A stretch of 64,000 bases of DNA, from the NCBI GenBank assembly GCA_963965975.1, contig OZ014415.1, positions 5,001 to 69,000 of the forward strand. The letters are read 5' to 3'. Source of the DNA: Xestospongia bergquistia. Lineage: Eukaryota > Porifera > Demospongiae > Haplosclerida > Petrosiidae. The position numbers were made by a program, and so were the translations under genes. The notes under the pieces were generated by a model. That model ran no database searches, had not been told where the DNA came from, and was given only the letters and a program-made list of their open reading frames with translations. Of the stretch, positions 36,901 to 48,162 are shown piece by piece (the stretch's first letter is position 1; each line of letters opens with the position of its first letter).

Positions 36901-37370
36901 ATATCAATATTAAAATTAAGAGAGTTATGATCTAGAGTTTCCCTGAACTACAGTAGTATAGTACTTTTACCTATGTCTATATGATTAAATTTTTACAATT
37001 AGAATGAATTTCTGACCATACTGGTTTCTCTCTTCAAAAGGCAGCCATTTTATTGATTAATGAAATTCACAAGATCACATTCCTCATGGTCAATGGCATC
37101 TCCTATACTTTGCTTATGGAAAATACAAGAAATCTCATTCTTGTGGGTCCTATCATATAAAAAATGATGTCAAAAGAACCTGATGATCATCAGAAGACCA
37201 CTTGATTTTGAAATTTTGAAATCTGACGAGTAATTAGGAAGTTACAGCAAAAAAACGAAGTACAAGGTGAATGCGAATGGACTTTAGTAACCTAAGAAGA
37301 CAATGGCAATAAGAAATACACTATAACCATGCTCCATTAGTAAAGCAACACCAAAAAGTGTAAATCTAAC
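36901..37370. other. Intergenic, nothing recognised
   Basis: AT-rich unique DNA where the 5' half of prominin would be expected. I see no exon that continues the gene. Confidence 0.4.
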
Positions 37371-37690
37371 TGCTACCACAACACCCCACTAATCACACTT
37401 CATATGCCACACCCACCAATTTTTTTAATTGTGGCTTACCTTGACTACACCTCATATTTCAATTATTCCTATGTCAGCCTAGAATATAAGCCTGACTACA
37501 CACACAAATATTACAGCAGACAAACCTACTAACAATTGGGTGTAGCATATTCTGACCACACCTCATCAATTAATCCCTAGGTCAGCACCATGCATACTTA
37601 TAGTAGACACGCCTACCAACTATTGGGTGTGGCTTATTTTCACCACACCTCATATTTTTATTAATGCTCTAGGTCAGCCCAGAATAGCCT
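37371..37690. repeat. Degenerate ~115-bp repeat with TGGGTGTGGCTTA and CCACACCTCAT
   Basis: About three diverged units containing GTGTGGCTTA...CCACACCTCAT and CTAGGTCAGCCCAGAATA phrases. Possibly a decayed short interspersed element; ends undefined. Confidence 0.55.
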
Positions 37691-37916
37691 TGGCATGTTT
37701 GGGGGTGGAAACAAGACAACTAATTAGTTGCTTGTGACTTCCTCAGCCTTCTCCTGGATTATATACTCACCTTTCTCCCTTACTCTAGAAGGTATAATTG
37801 TATTGTACTTTAATTACAAATACACACTACCAAATCTATGACTGTCAAATGTACCACTCTCAAATGATATACTACCAACAACTACACTTTATGACCTTGT
37901 GTAAAGTACTAGTAAA

Positions 37917-38370
37917 CTTACACCCTCAGTGTGGAGATAGAAGAGTGTCTTGAGACAGCAACCCCCAACCTAAAAATCTGTAGAAAAAAAGTTGAAAAAA
38001 GAAGATAAAATATGAAATAATATATAATAAAAATTATAAAATAAAGCATGCATTATTGTTACCTCCAACTTACAACCACACCTAGATCCTGGACTCCAAC
38101 GATGCTATAAAAAGAAACAGAAATAAGAAATAATATTGTGCTATAAACTACTAAGTCAACATAATACACATCACTAACTTACACCCTGAGATGGAGAGAT
38201 GTCTCTTGAGGCAGCAACCCCCAACCTAAAGATCTGTAGAAAAAGAATTAAGAAAAGAAGAAAAAATATGAAATAATATATAATAAAAATTATAAAATAA
38301 AGCATACATTATTGTTACCTCCAACTTACTACCACCACACCTAGATTCAGGACTCCAACGATGCTACATA
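37917..38370. repeat. Two-copy ~260-bp direct duplication
   Basis: 37917-38110 and 38180-38370 share ACTTACACCCT..., GCAGCAACCCCCAACCTAAA and a TATGAAATAATATATAATAAAA stretch. CTTAC and TTACCT motifs look like minus-strand splice donors, so these could be exons of a spliced non-coding or UTR region, but no coding frame persists. Confidence 0.6.
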
Positions 38371-39499
38371 AAGAAAGAAGAATAAAGAGTAATTATGTAA
38401 TACAGGCTAACATTACATTACAATATATTGACAGTATATCATTTGAGAGTGGTACATTTGACAGTCGTACATTTGGCAGTATCACAAAATAAAAGTTACT
38501 GAAGTACTCTTAACAGTTTTACTAACAAATAAGAAACTTACACTTAGTGAAGTCTTTAACCTGTGTGTGTGTATGTGTGACTCAAACATAAAAAGTTACA
38601 ATGTTATGTTATACAGTGTTATGATTTTACTAACAGAATAAACTATATGTACCTTTAGTAATCATTAATAACAAACTGTCCAGATTATTTCACTAGTACA
38701 TAACATAGACACAACGTAAACTGCCTACAGAATAAAAAATTATATCATCAGTAACTAAAATTGTGTATGTTACTACATTATGTTACCATGTTATATCTGC
38801 TAGCATCATCCATAATACCAAAGACTCTGGAAGTGATCTGGTGTCTACAATATCATATAAAGCAGTTTATAACTAATTAATATTTGGTAACTTTTCATTG
38901 CTATTCAGGAGATAGGACTAGCATATAATCCTATGAAGAAAGAAAGGATATGAAAATAGTGATCTGACAAAAGGCTTACTTCAGAAATCTTTCTTGTTTT
39001 TACCCAAAGTTGTTCTTACTATCAGTAGCACTCAAACATATTATGATTAATATACAAATTAATACACAATTTATATGTGTACCTCATATTATGGTGATAG
39101 GAGACATTGACATGAAAGAAAATACTGCAATAAACCATGAGCCTCTTCTTACAGACAAATAAACAGTAAACATGATAATTGACTAACCTCTTATCAGTAG
39201 TCTTATTCTAGTCTGAGAATATACATTGACAAAAATGTGAACAAAATTAAATAGAATGGATTCTTACAAATATATTTAGACATCAGGCTGTTCCTATAGC
39301 CACACACATTTAGTTAACGAGTTTTATAAACTCATTATAAGCCTGTGATAAAGAGTGAGAGAACACACAATTAATTATACTACAGTCTTACATATTCCTT
39401 ATTATCCAGAAGTTAGTATACAAATCTGACAATTTATTCAACTCCATGAACACTTATGAATTAGAAACATATCAATATTGCAATGTAGAATGACAGACC
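38371..39499. other. Intergenic, nothing recognised
   Basis: AT-rich, no coding frame or RNA gene recognised. A short TGTGTGTGTATGTGTG run lies near 38562-38578. Confidence 0.4.
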
Positions 39500-39740
39500 T
39501 TCAATTCTTCTTCCATTCTTGCTGTAGCAATGTCTTTTTAAAAGTTATCGCGCCAAATTCTGGACAATCACGTGATTTGTAGTATACTGACGTAGTGCAC
39601 GTATTCAGTATATTATAACTATGACCTGTAGTTACTAGTATACTAAGTCAGTATACTGTAAGTTACGAGAACGTATACAATTTTCGACCATAATACTAAA
39701 TTACTGACATTGATGCAGCAAGAATTGAAGAAGGATTGAA
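39500..39740. repeat. 35-bp inverted repeat around a 171-bp spacer
   Basis: 39500-39534 and 39706-39740 are imperfect reverse complements (about 31 of 35). Read outward, each arm resembles the same short coding stretch (DIATARMEEELK on minus, DIDAARIEEGLN on plus). The spacer holds CG-containing sites (TCGCGCCAAA, TCACGTGA, TGACGTAGTGCACG), unusual here, so it could be a bidirectional promoter between inverted exon copies. Confidence 0.5.
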
Positions 39741-41071
39741 CTCACAGTTGATAATAGAGTACAATATATGTGACCTAGTTTGCGACCACTTCTGTCAAAT
39801 AAAAAGTCTCAGTATGGACAGAAAAAGTGACGATTTCAATATTTTTAGGAATTTGAGTTAAACCAAAAAACAAAGAGAATAGTACCTGACAGTCATTTTG
39901 AAGCGTCTATAAAGTCAAAGTTCTTTCTAGATTAGCACGTAGAAGCATTCGCGTTCTTATATATTAGTATACGATATGCGTAGGTGGAAAATTAAATTCC
40001 ACTATTCTCAAAATTAATTTTTGGTAGTAGCCACTGTATTTCCGTTTATATCTTGTTTCTTTAGCAACACCATACATTTATCCAAGGTATCAAACAATTC
40101 AGCATTATCTATACTTTAAAATGTATGAAAAAGTGAAAATGACAGAAATGACTCAAGTGGTCGCTTTTTGCATATCCAGTCACATATAGTCAGACTTATG
40201 TTTTAACTCCTGATAATGAAAAACATGCAAGATTGTGTTATATGTAATGTTGTTGTGTTATCTCTCTGTGTGTTATTGATCTTTAATAACTTCTTACAAT
40301 TGTACTGTTCTCAACAATGAGATTATGTTCTTGATATACATGGGCAACAAGTTGACTACAAAATATAAAACTCAAATCCTCTTCATGGCTCCTTAGAAAA
40401 CCAAATATTTGTCATCAAAATCAACAGCAAGCATAATCAAATCTAACTGGTTCTTTTCATATGGTCTTCCTTGAAAGTTCTTATGTACCTAATCTATAAT
40501 ATCTCCCATTGCTCATCAGTTAGCCCAGTTAATCACAAATAGGAACAGTTCCTGTATCAATGTCAAGAAGTCCAGCTGGATTCCCAAATCATAACATACT
40601 TTTAATGGCTAAGAATAAAAGTAGTCCTACTTAGAACAAACACTACTAATTATAATATTTTTTATGATATTTTAAATTTAAGGACTTATCATGTCTTTAA
40701 TTTTTTAATAGATTCTAAATATCAGGATTCAACGAATCTAATAAACCAGTCAAACCAATTAAAAATTATTATCTGAAAGATTTATGCTAATATTTAATAA
40801 AATTTTGCTTATTAGTTTTATGTTTGTAATACAAATTGCATATTTTGTATACGCTATGCAACTTATCCAATTCTTTCCTTCCCAGTAGTTTAAGTAAATG
40901 TATGGTAAGATATAAAAACACTAAAAACCCTTGTGTGTCAAGTTGTATAAATTTGTATATATAATAGAGTTTCCAAGTACATAAAATTGTAATAAATATG
41001 AAGAAAATACAGAGATATATAGCTATAGTAATAGAGAGATGACAACTATATATTATTAATACATTTAAAAT
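39741..41071. other. Intergenic, no gene recognised
   Basis: AT-rich. About 40385-40445 shares a ~50-bp stretch with 35505-35550 and reads LDLIMLAVDFDDKYLVF on the minus strand, perhaps a decayed exon. The 111-codon minus frame at 40787-41122 is low-complexity and overlaps the SINE-like tail; not called. Confidence 0.35.
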
Positions 41072-41540
41072 TAAAAAAAAACCCTTGTGTGTTGCCCAAA
41101 CGATTCCTACTCGCTCACCCACTCAGGCTTCCACTTAGGCTCCAGGATTCCCTGCTATTGCTAGCTGGGACCGCCACCTGGCTTGGTAACCCTCGTCTTC
41201 GCGAGGTAATCCTGGCTGGAGCATCGCCCTAACTTAAAACCAGCCGTACGGGATTCCAGCTCTTAGGGAATGTCGCATTCAGGAACCGGGAACCACAAAT
41301 ACACCAGCCTCATCTCGTTTAAAGGGAGACTACCAGCCCTATCCTAGTCGGCCTTTCGGATACTCCGTAGAGTATGCTGGTAACCATCTCAGAGGTCTGA
41401 TGCATTGCAGAACGCTGGCCTACAACACACTGGCACTCAGGACTGTTCAAGTTTCTTTTTATATGTACTGCTGATTTTGTCTTCATGCTCTTGTGGGGCG
41501 CATTGTGTACGATTATGAATCTCATTAACGACACCTATGA
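41072..41540 (-). repeat. SINE-like dispersed repeat, copy in minus orientation
   Basis: Near-identical reverse complement of 45383-45850. Oriented 5'-3' on the minus strand it carries CTTCATGCTCTTGTGGGGCG (reversed), the AGGTCTGATGCATTGCAGAA core, a CCCGTACGGCTGG segment, and ends CGTTTGGGCAACACACAAGG before a T-rich tail. The 5' half is the unit amplified in the 340-bp array at 29.3-35.4 kb. Confidence 0.85.
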
Positions 41541-41839
41541 ATATGATTACCAGCATCACACTGTTAAAATAGTCGAGACAGTCTAGAGTAGGACAACACT
41601 GTTAATTATAATAATTTTTATCATATTTTAATTTTTAGGGGCTTAAATAAAAATCCTTATCAAAACACTCTTCATTATCTTTTGTTCCTTCTTAGTCCAT
41701 GTGTTAACTTTGACAATTGACAATAGTGTATAATATGTAATGTCTCCTAAACTGTTGTAATTTAGATACAATAACACTATGTATAATATAACATATAGTA
41801 TGTAATAAAAGATAATATTTTTAAACTAATAAAACACAA
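41541..41839. other. AT-rich intergenic
   Basis: Nothing recognised between the SINE-like copy and the SET remnant. Confidence 0.4.
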
Positions 41840-42061
41840 TTAGCTTATAGTAGTATGTGGTAAATATCCTATACAATTACTTGATCCACAGTAACAAGAT
41901 TTATGACTTAGAGAAGTATCTTGTGTGTTATCATAATATCTAAATGTTAGTTCTTGCCCTACTTTAATATCTGCTATAGTGAAAAGACAAAGATGTGGAA
42001 GCATTGAGTCCCTTCGTACTGGTAGCAACTTGAGATTAGGATTACACGAATGATTCTTCAT
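41840..42061 (-). pseudogene. SET plus post-SET fragment of a histone lysine methyltransferase
   Basis: 73 codons start at the SET-domain hallmark NHSCNPN and continue through LFTIADIKVGQELTFRY to a post-SET cysteine cluster (CYCGSSNCIGYLP) and a stop. In family terms this is the last third of a SET domain, closest in feel to SUV39/SETMAR-type H3 methyltransferases. An in-frame stop lies immediately upstream of the first ATG and no pre-SET or N-terminal SET sequence is found in the next ~330 bp. It therefore cannot make a working enzyme alone. It could be a final exon whose gene is broken, or one fed by a distant exon I cannot see. The neighbouring ENGase gene ends 330 bp upstream on the same strand. 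Confidence 0.65.
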
Positions 42062-42387
42062 TTACGAATAGTGAATACTAAGAATTGGCTAAAGTTAGAT
42101 CAAATCTAACTCAGAGACTACTAGCGACTTTGTTAGTCTTCATAAATAAAAATTAATGATGATGTCAAATTGGTATCAATATACTAATCCTTACCATATT
42201 AAGAGACAAAAAATAAAGAAATAAGTACAATGAAGTTCCATAGAACAAGTACAGTCTTGATACAACACACAATAGAATGATTATTCTAACATTATTGACA
42301 CAACTTGTTCAATAAAATAAAATAAATGAATTCTTGTTTTAATAGTTTTTATGTGATTTATTAATTGTAATAATATATAACATCAAA
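42062..42387. other. Intergenic, nothing recognised
   Basis: AT-rich DNA between the ENGase stop codon and the SET fragment. Confidence 0.4.
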
Positions 42388-45140
42388 TTAGTGATTGTTA
42401 ATGTTTATTACAAGTGACGGTGTATTCTCAAGTGGTCTTTGTTGTCTTGAGATTGTCACAGCTTGTACATAAAATTTAACATGATAATCATTAGATATTG
42501 AAAGATTAACAACATAAAATTGATTTCCAAAAGCTCTTCCTATAAACTTAATATCCCTCGATGAGTTGTAATAAAAAATATTACAATAATCTATCAACTT
42601 ATTATTGGACCATATTAATTTACAACTTAGATGATTAGAAGTATAAACTATATCTTTAGCTACAAGTGATGTTACCATAGCAACTTCACCGCATTCAAAT
42701 ATAGATGACAGATTTAATAGCTAACATAAGAAAGCTTTTAAATAATACTTATTAACAAATAATAAACTTACTTTAATTTCTCCTATTGTTAAATTAAAAA
42801 CATCACTACTTTCTGTCATGTTACTGTTATATAAACATATACTAATACCAATGACGTTGCCATGACAATCATCTTTCATTTCAAGCATAAAGTACCTATA
42901 TTATAGAAAGTAAATAAGTAATATCTAGTATAGAGGTTATACTGACTTTGTTATCCAAGTGGGATCAGAACTAGCATCAGTAAAAAGAGAATGAAGAATT
43001 TCTTGACAAGTAACAGGTAATGATGCTAATCTAAGATAACTATCTCTCTTCATATGAGATAAAGGTGGTTGAGAAGATGAAAATGGTATACCATAACTAC
43101 TACAAGGTAATACTAAAAAAAATCACATGACAGTCACATGACAAAGTATTTACCATCATCAGAACAACAAGAAGGATCTAAAGCAATAAACTTGACATCA
43201 CCATTAGTTCGTAGTCGTAAATAATGTTTAATGTTATCACTGGAACATTTAAAAGTATAACTTATTAACAAGGGTTCTTCAGAAGTCAAGTCAGTCTTAA
43301 ATAATCTACCAATAAAATATAAATAACATATTATAATATAATAATAGTAAACCTTATAATAGCTGGATAGTGGCCATTGGATGTATAATGTCCTTGAACA
43401 TTCAGTACACTGCTATTATTATAACTAAACATATCACTATCAGATACTTTTACACTCTTCAATAAAATAGATGACTATATTAACTGATGACATAATAATG
43501 ACATCATCATTTAATATCTTACTTCTGCATCATTTTGATAAAGTTTAGTAGTAAAACTAAGTTGAATATCTTGTGCTGATAAGTTTGACCACACCCCCTG
43601 ATAAACAACCTATACAATATATCAGGCCACATTGTGTAAGAGCCAGTTAATTACCTTTCCATTAATATTGACACTTGTACCTTTCCCGCGACCAAACGAA
43701 GAGACAAGTGGTAAATTTGATAATGGATACGTAGGACAATAAGGTGACAATAATGTCCAAAATCTATATAACATGTACATGTCATCGTCATGACAACATA
43801 TAACTAACTTATCTTGATTATCAAAAAACAATGACTTGTCATTATTTTCAAAGACCCATCCAGGAGCAAAAATAGCAGCAGATAAATTATTTTGTGCAAT
43901 TACTTCTAAAGCCTAACAAAAAACTCAACAAAAGAGTTACAATTTATAATATACCAAATGAGTATTAAATCCGCCACCACCATAGCAACCACGTCCAAAT
44001 ACATCAATACCAACAAAGACATTAGGACAACGACTACCAGCTAATAGTGCAGTCTGTTGTAAGTCGCTTCTTGTCCAATGATAGTTCAGAAATATACCAT
44101 CACATAAATTAAAATAAGATCTAAAAACAAATATTATTAATCATAATATATTTTAACTAACTCGTTGTGTTCATTTAACTTGTTCTGCCATTTTAATTCT
44201 CCAGTTGTAGTAACACTATCGTACCAAATGACCTTTGAACCTGGTATAGCATTATGAAGTCCAGTTGATAACAACATCAACATCATGGATAAATTGTCAA
44301 CATGTTGAGGCTATAAACCACACCCACTATAATTAATCAATTTTATTGTTATAACTTACATGTACTGGATTTTCAATGTTCACAAGCCACCCATCAAACT
44401 GATAATATTGAGTAATGGCTATAATCTGTTGTACAAATGTTTCCATCAAATGTTCATTACTTAATAGTTGAGCACAGAGACGTGCTCCATCTTGCCATTC
44501 AGTAATAATAGTACCTAAACATAACACTCCATGACGATGAGCTATATAAAAATATAAGAAATAAAAAATACTTTTATTATAATCTACCTGCATTTGTCCA
44601 TGAAGCTGGAGGAATGGTAACAAAATGATGAGAAAAATAAACAAAAGTACTAATATGTTGCCAATGATAGAAATAATAATCTTCTCCATTCCCACAACCC
44701 TAATATAAATATATCATGAAATTATTAATAATAATAATAACTGACCTGTATATAACAATCATTAGTATAACCACCCATCATATCATGACATACTATAATA
44801 TTAGGAGATATGAATGGATCAACACATCGAGGACATAATGGTACACTAGCAACACAGACATCATCATGACCAGATTTCCATTCTAGTACAGAGTTCAATG
44901 TAGACAATGGAGTTGCCAATGGATATCCTGTGTATATAATGTAATGATGACACTATCAATATATAGCCTTCACATACCACTCTTATCACAGCCAGTAGTC
45001 TGATCTGATAAAGTGTTATCAGATATAAAAATCTCTTCTCCTTTAATATCTGTTAGTCTTTTACATTGATCTCTTAACAAGGACCAAGGATCTTTTGATA
45101 AAGGTTCAAACAAAAGACTAAACGGATTATTGTGTGCCAT
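42388..45140 (-). CDS. ENGASE: Cytosolic endo-beta-N-acetylglucosaminidase (GH85)
   Basis: A multi-exon minus-strand gene whose product would cleave the chitobiose core of N-glycans released from misfolded glycoproteins in the cytosol. It starts at 45140 with MAHNNPFSLLFEP, has no signal peptide, and ends with a TAA at 42388-42390. Family landmarks appear in order: LVCHDMMGGY-like (IIVCHDMMGGYTNDCYIQ, about 44750-44830), AHRHGVLCLGTIITEW (about 44500-44550), and the GH85 catalytic NxE in FDGWLVNIENPVH (about 44360-44400). Then come a WYDSV-like piece near 44220, GVDVFGRGCYGGGGFNTHL (about 43965-44025), FAPGWVFENN and NQDK (about 43800-43870), and beta-rich C-terminal domains. Introns are about 40-60 bp with GT-AG ends. 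The gene sits inside two inverted SINE-like copies. Call is firm; individual exon edges were not all checked. Confidence 0.9.
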
Positions 45141-45382
45141 TTGTTTAATACTGGTCCACGCATGCGCAAACTATATACGTGTATTCGTGGACTAAATTAT
45201 AGCCATGCTGTTTTACAATTAACTATGTGTGACTTAAAAGAATTTTACAAGATTGTTTATATTATTAGTAGTATTGTTTTAGTTTGCTTAAACGGGACTA
45301 GTTCTATTCTTGGTCCTTAAAACACAGCTTTAAGTTTAGTTATTTTAACAGTAACAGTCTTTTAGCTCACCGAGGCTGTTGT

Positions 45383-45850
45383 CAGTAATGATATTCATAA
45401 GTGACATGTCTGCGCCCCACAAGAGCATGAAGACAAAATCAGCAGTACATATAAAAAGAAACTTGAACAGTCCTGAGTGCCAGTGTGTTGTGGGCCAGCG
45501 TTCTGCAATGCATCAGACCTCTGAGATGGTTACCAGCATACTCTACGGAGTATCCGAAAGGCCGACTAGGATAGGGCTGGTAGTCTCCCTTTAAACGAGA
45601 TGAGGCTGGTGTATTTGTGGTTCCCGGTTCCTGAATGCGACATTCCCTAAGAGCTGGAATCCCGTACGGCTGGTTTTAAGTTAGGGCGACGCTCCAGCCA
45701 GGATTACCTCGCGAAGACGAGGGTTACCAAGCCAGGTGGCGGTCCCAGCTAGCAATAGCAGGGAATCCTGGAGCCTAAGTGGAAGCCTGAGTGGGTGAGC
45801 GAGTAGGAATCGTTTGGGCAACACACAAGGGTTTTTTGTTTTTGTTTTTT
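45383..45850 (+). repeat. SINE-like dispersed repeat, copy in plus orientation
   Basis: Same element as 41072-41540 but inverted, with very few differences (for example GGGCGACGCTCC versus GGGCGATGCTCC). Its 3' end is CGTTTGGGCAACACACAAGG followed by a T-rich run. I could not identify convincing A and B boxes, so the polymerase III origin is a guess. The 71-codon frame across it is not a gene. Confidence 0.85.
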
Positions 45851-45959
45851 AATTTTATAAATATAAAAAAAATTACTGGGATAGATTGTCAGTGAAACTG
45901 GTCAGTCTGATATTGAGAATCTAATTTAAAAAATTAAGACACAATTTTAAAAATACAAT

Positions 45960-46090
45960 GGAAGTTTGGTGTGCTTGAAGTCCCGGTTCTACTGACAATG
46001 ACTTCCATTATCTCCAAACCCAGTACAGCTGGTTTGAAGTGAAGATTAATGCTCGAGTTATCGTTTGGGCAACGCACAAGGTTTTTTTAG
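45960..46090 (+). repeat. Diverged fragment of the SINE-like repeat
   Basis: CCCAGTACAGCTGGTTTGAAGT and CGTTTGGGCAACGCACAAGG followed by TTTTTTT match the 3' half of the 45.4-kb copy with more differences, implying an older insertion of the same family. The rest of 45850-46450 is AT-rich with no gene. Confidence 0.7.
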
Positions 46091-46450
46091 ATTTATTTTG
46101 TGCATTAAGTTCTGTGTAGACAGAGTAAGATAAATAGTGTTGATAGTTTTGATGTACGTTACATGTACTATTCCAAAACTAAATGCAATACTTGATAACT
46201 ACATTTGACAATTCTTGTAATACTGAGTGTGACACTAAATATGTCTGCTTGTGTCAAAATATGTTTTATTGTGTTAATTTTATATTACTAATGTAAAGTA
46301 TCATTGTCTCTTTTTTAAATCCTTACCTAAACACTACTATCAAATATCAATCCACAATGTGTAACTTCTGCTTACATTACAAGAAGGTGTTAAACATTTG
46401 GATCACTGTATGGCTTCAGCCATATTTGACCACACCCAATAATAATCAAA

Positions 46451-48097
46451 TTAGTATAATAAAAAATTGTTAGGATAAAATCTTAGTCCTTCTACTGAGT
46501 CATCACGACAGATCCCTCCAGCAGCTTCAGTCATCAACAACCTATACAATACAATATTAACAATACATTATAATATACTATACCTTTCTGTTGCTAACAT
46601 AATAGATATACCAATATGATGTGATAACTGTTGAGCAGTTAATGACAACTCATCAGTAACCTAAAATAAAACGTAATGTTATATTAATAATAAAGTTTCT
46701 CCATTTTACTAGTTTTGTTGTTTCATCAATGATAGTTTGTTCACTATGAGCTACTGATTGAACTACTAATACTCCACTGTCAAATGTTCTTAACCTATAA
46801 AGTATTATAAACTACATTAATACAAGTACTATACCTCAATGGTAAAGATAATGATGTAAACATTTGACATGCTGTTACTACATCATCGGGTGAAACTAAT
46901 TCCATACCACGAGCTCTGTTATAAAGACAATATACATCAGAAACAGATAACATTCCTCCTGCCTCCTATAATTAAAATATTAATAATTGTTAATTAACAA
47001 TTATTAATTACATCAAGAGGTTTCTTTAAGAAACTGGCTAGTTCTCTAGCTAATTCATTATGATATTGAGATCCTGAGCCATGAGTTTCTTTAGTAACAG
47101 GATTTGTAATACCAACACTCAATAGATAGGAACGAAATTGAGCCGTCTATTAAGGAGTTAAAACATTTACTTGACCACACCCACTCACCTCATCTTCAGA
47201 CACGCTGCCTTTCTTTTCTTCAAGTTTAGCAGCAAATTTATTGACCATACTAACCATCTCTTTAGCCTAAATATTGTACAGAAAATAGATTGTGGTTATA
47301 TCAAAATTTTGACATTACTTTGTCAATTAGAGCATCTAAATCTTTAAAAGCAACATTAACTTGACGATCAGACTCTCTTTGTTTCTTCTCAATATGACGC
47401 TCTATGCCAACAATACCCTTACGTAAATTTAACCCCTAATACAAAATATATAATAATGGACACATGGAACATATAATGGATACATACCCCTTCTACAGTT
47501 GCAGGTGTTTTCTCCCACACCTTTTTAGTTAACTCGACATTTAACTGGCTATTGAACTAAAAAATGCTGTAACCATGGTAACAGTCTTGTAACCATAGTT
47601 ACCTGTTCTTGACCACCTTTACGAAATGAGAGCTGGATAAAATCATGTTTGGATAATGTCTGAGGTCCTACTGACTTAGTGGAAGGTGCAGATGAGAAAT
47701 ATAGTTTGATTTTAGCACTAAACATTATAACAATATGTTAAAAACATTAAAAGATTATAGTTAACCTTCTTTTAAATCCAGATGACACTGTATCAGTCCT
47801 TAACACAAGTACTAAATCAAATGCTAATGATCGACCCTATATATAATATATGTAATAAAAATAAAATATCTATTTCCTTACTTCTTGTTCATCATCATCC
47901 CATAATATACGATGTGTTGTCAATTGTAATGTACCACTGTCAAAATCTGTCTACAATAATACATTTATTATATTATAAAATACATTCTTAATACATACTC
48001 TATCTTCACCATCATATAAACGAACACCAGATAATTGACATACACTCTTTTCTCCAGGTAGAAAATGACCCAATTCATACCAATAACTCCTGTCCAT
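46451..48097 (-). CDS. VPS36: ESCRT-II subunit VPS36
   Basis: Encodes the ESCRT-II subunit that binds ubiquitinated cargo and phosphoinositides on endosomes and helps sort cargo into multivesicular bodies. Start at 48097 ([20 protein letters not shown]) opens a GLUE domain, including [14 protein letters not shown] near 47890. A helical EAP30-type region follows, with [20 protein letters not shown] (about 46905-46970) and [16 protein letters not shown] (about 46755-46850). The C-terminal winged-helix signature [20 protein letters not shown] is followed by FYPNNFLLY and a TAA at 46451-46453. Introns are small GT-AG introns. It is head to head with MTG1, 65 bp apart. Confidence 0.9.
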
Positions 48098-48162
48098 GTT
48101 GTAGTAACTAAAGGGTTAATAATAAAGGAACGACTGAGGGGTTAATAATTGCTGCAAACGTT
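48098..48162. promoter_or_regulatory. Compact bidirectional promoter, VPS36/MTG1
   Basis: Only 65 bp separate the two divergent start codons, so both promoters and 5' UTRs must lie here or overlap the first exons. It carries a repeated 'AAAGGGTTAATAAT / GAGGGGTTAATAAT' phrase. Inferred from layout. Confidence 0.55.

Noticed and set aside
40787..41122. 111-codon minus-strand frame rich in Ile/Leu/Tyr
   Set aside because: AT-rich low-complexity DNA overlapping the SINE-like tail; no splice or domain evidence.
41150..41260. Possible tRNA or 5S-like gene in the GC-richer part of the SINE-like repeat
   Set aside because: I could not fold a cloverleaf or find convincing A/B or 5S box C motifs.
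44333..44695. The 120-codon frame with a hydrophobic start as a separate membrane protein
   Set aside because: Its hydrophobic N-terminal part is translated intron plus exon; the rest is the catalytic exon of the ENGase gene.
41319..45594. 71-codon frames at 41319-41534 and 45379-45594 as a gene pair
   Set aside because: Same translation from the two inverted SINE-like copies; no independent support.
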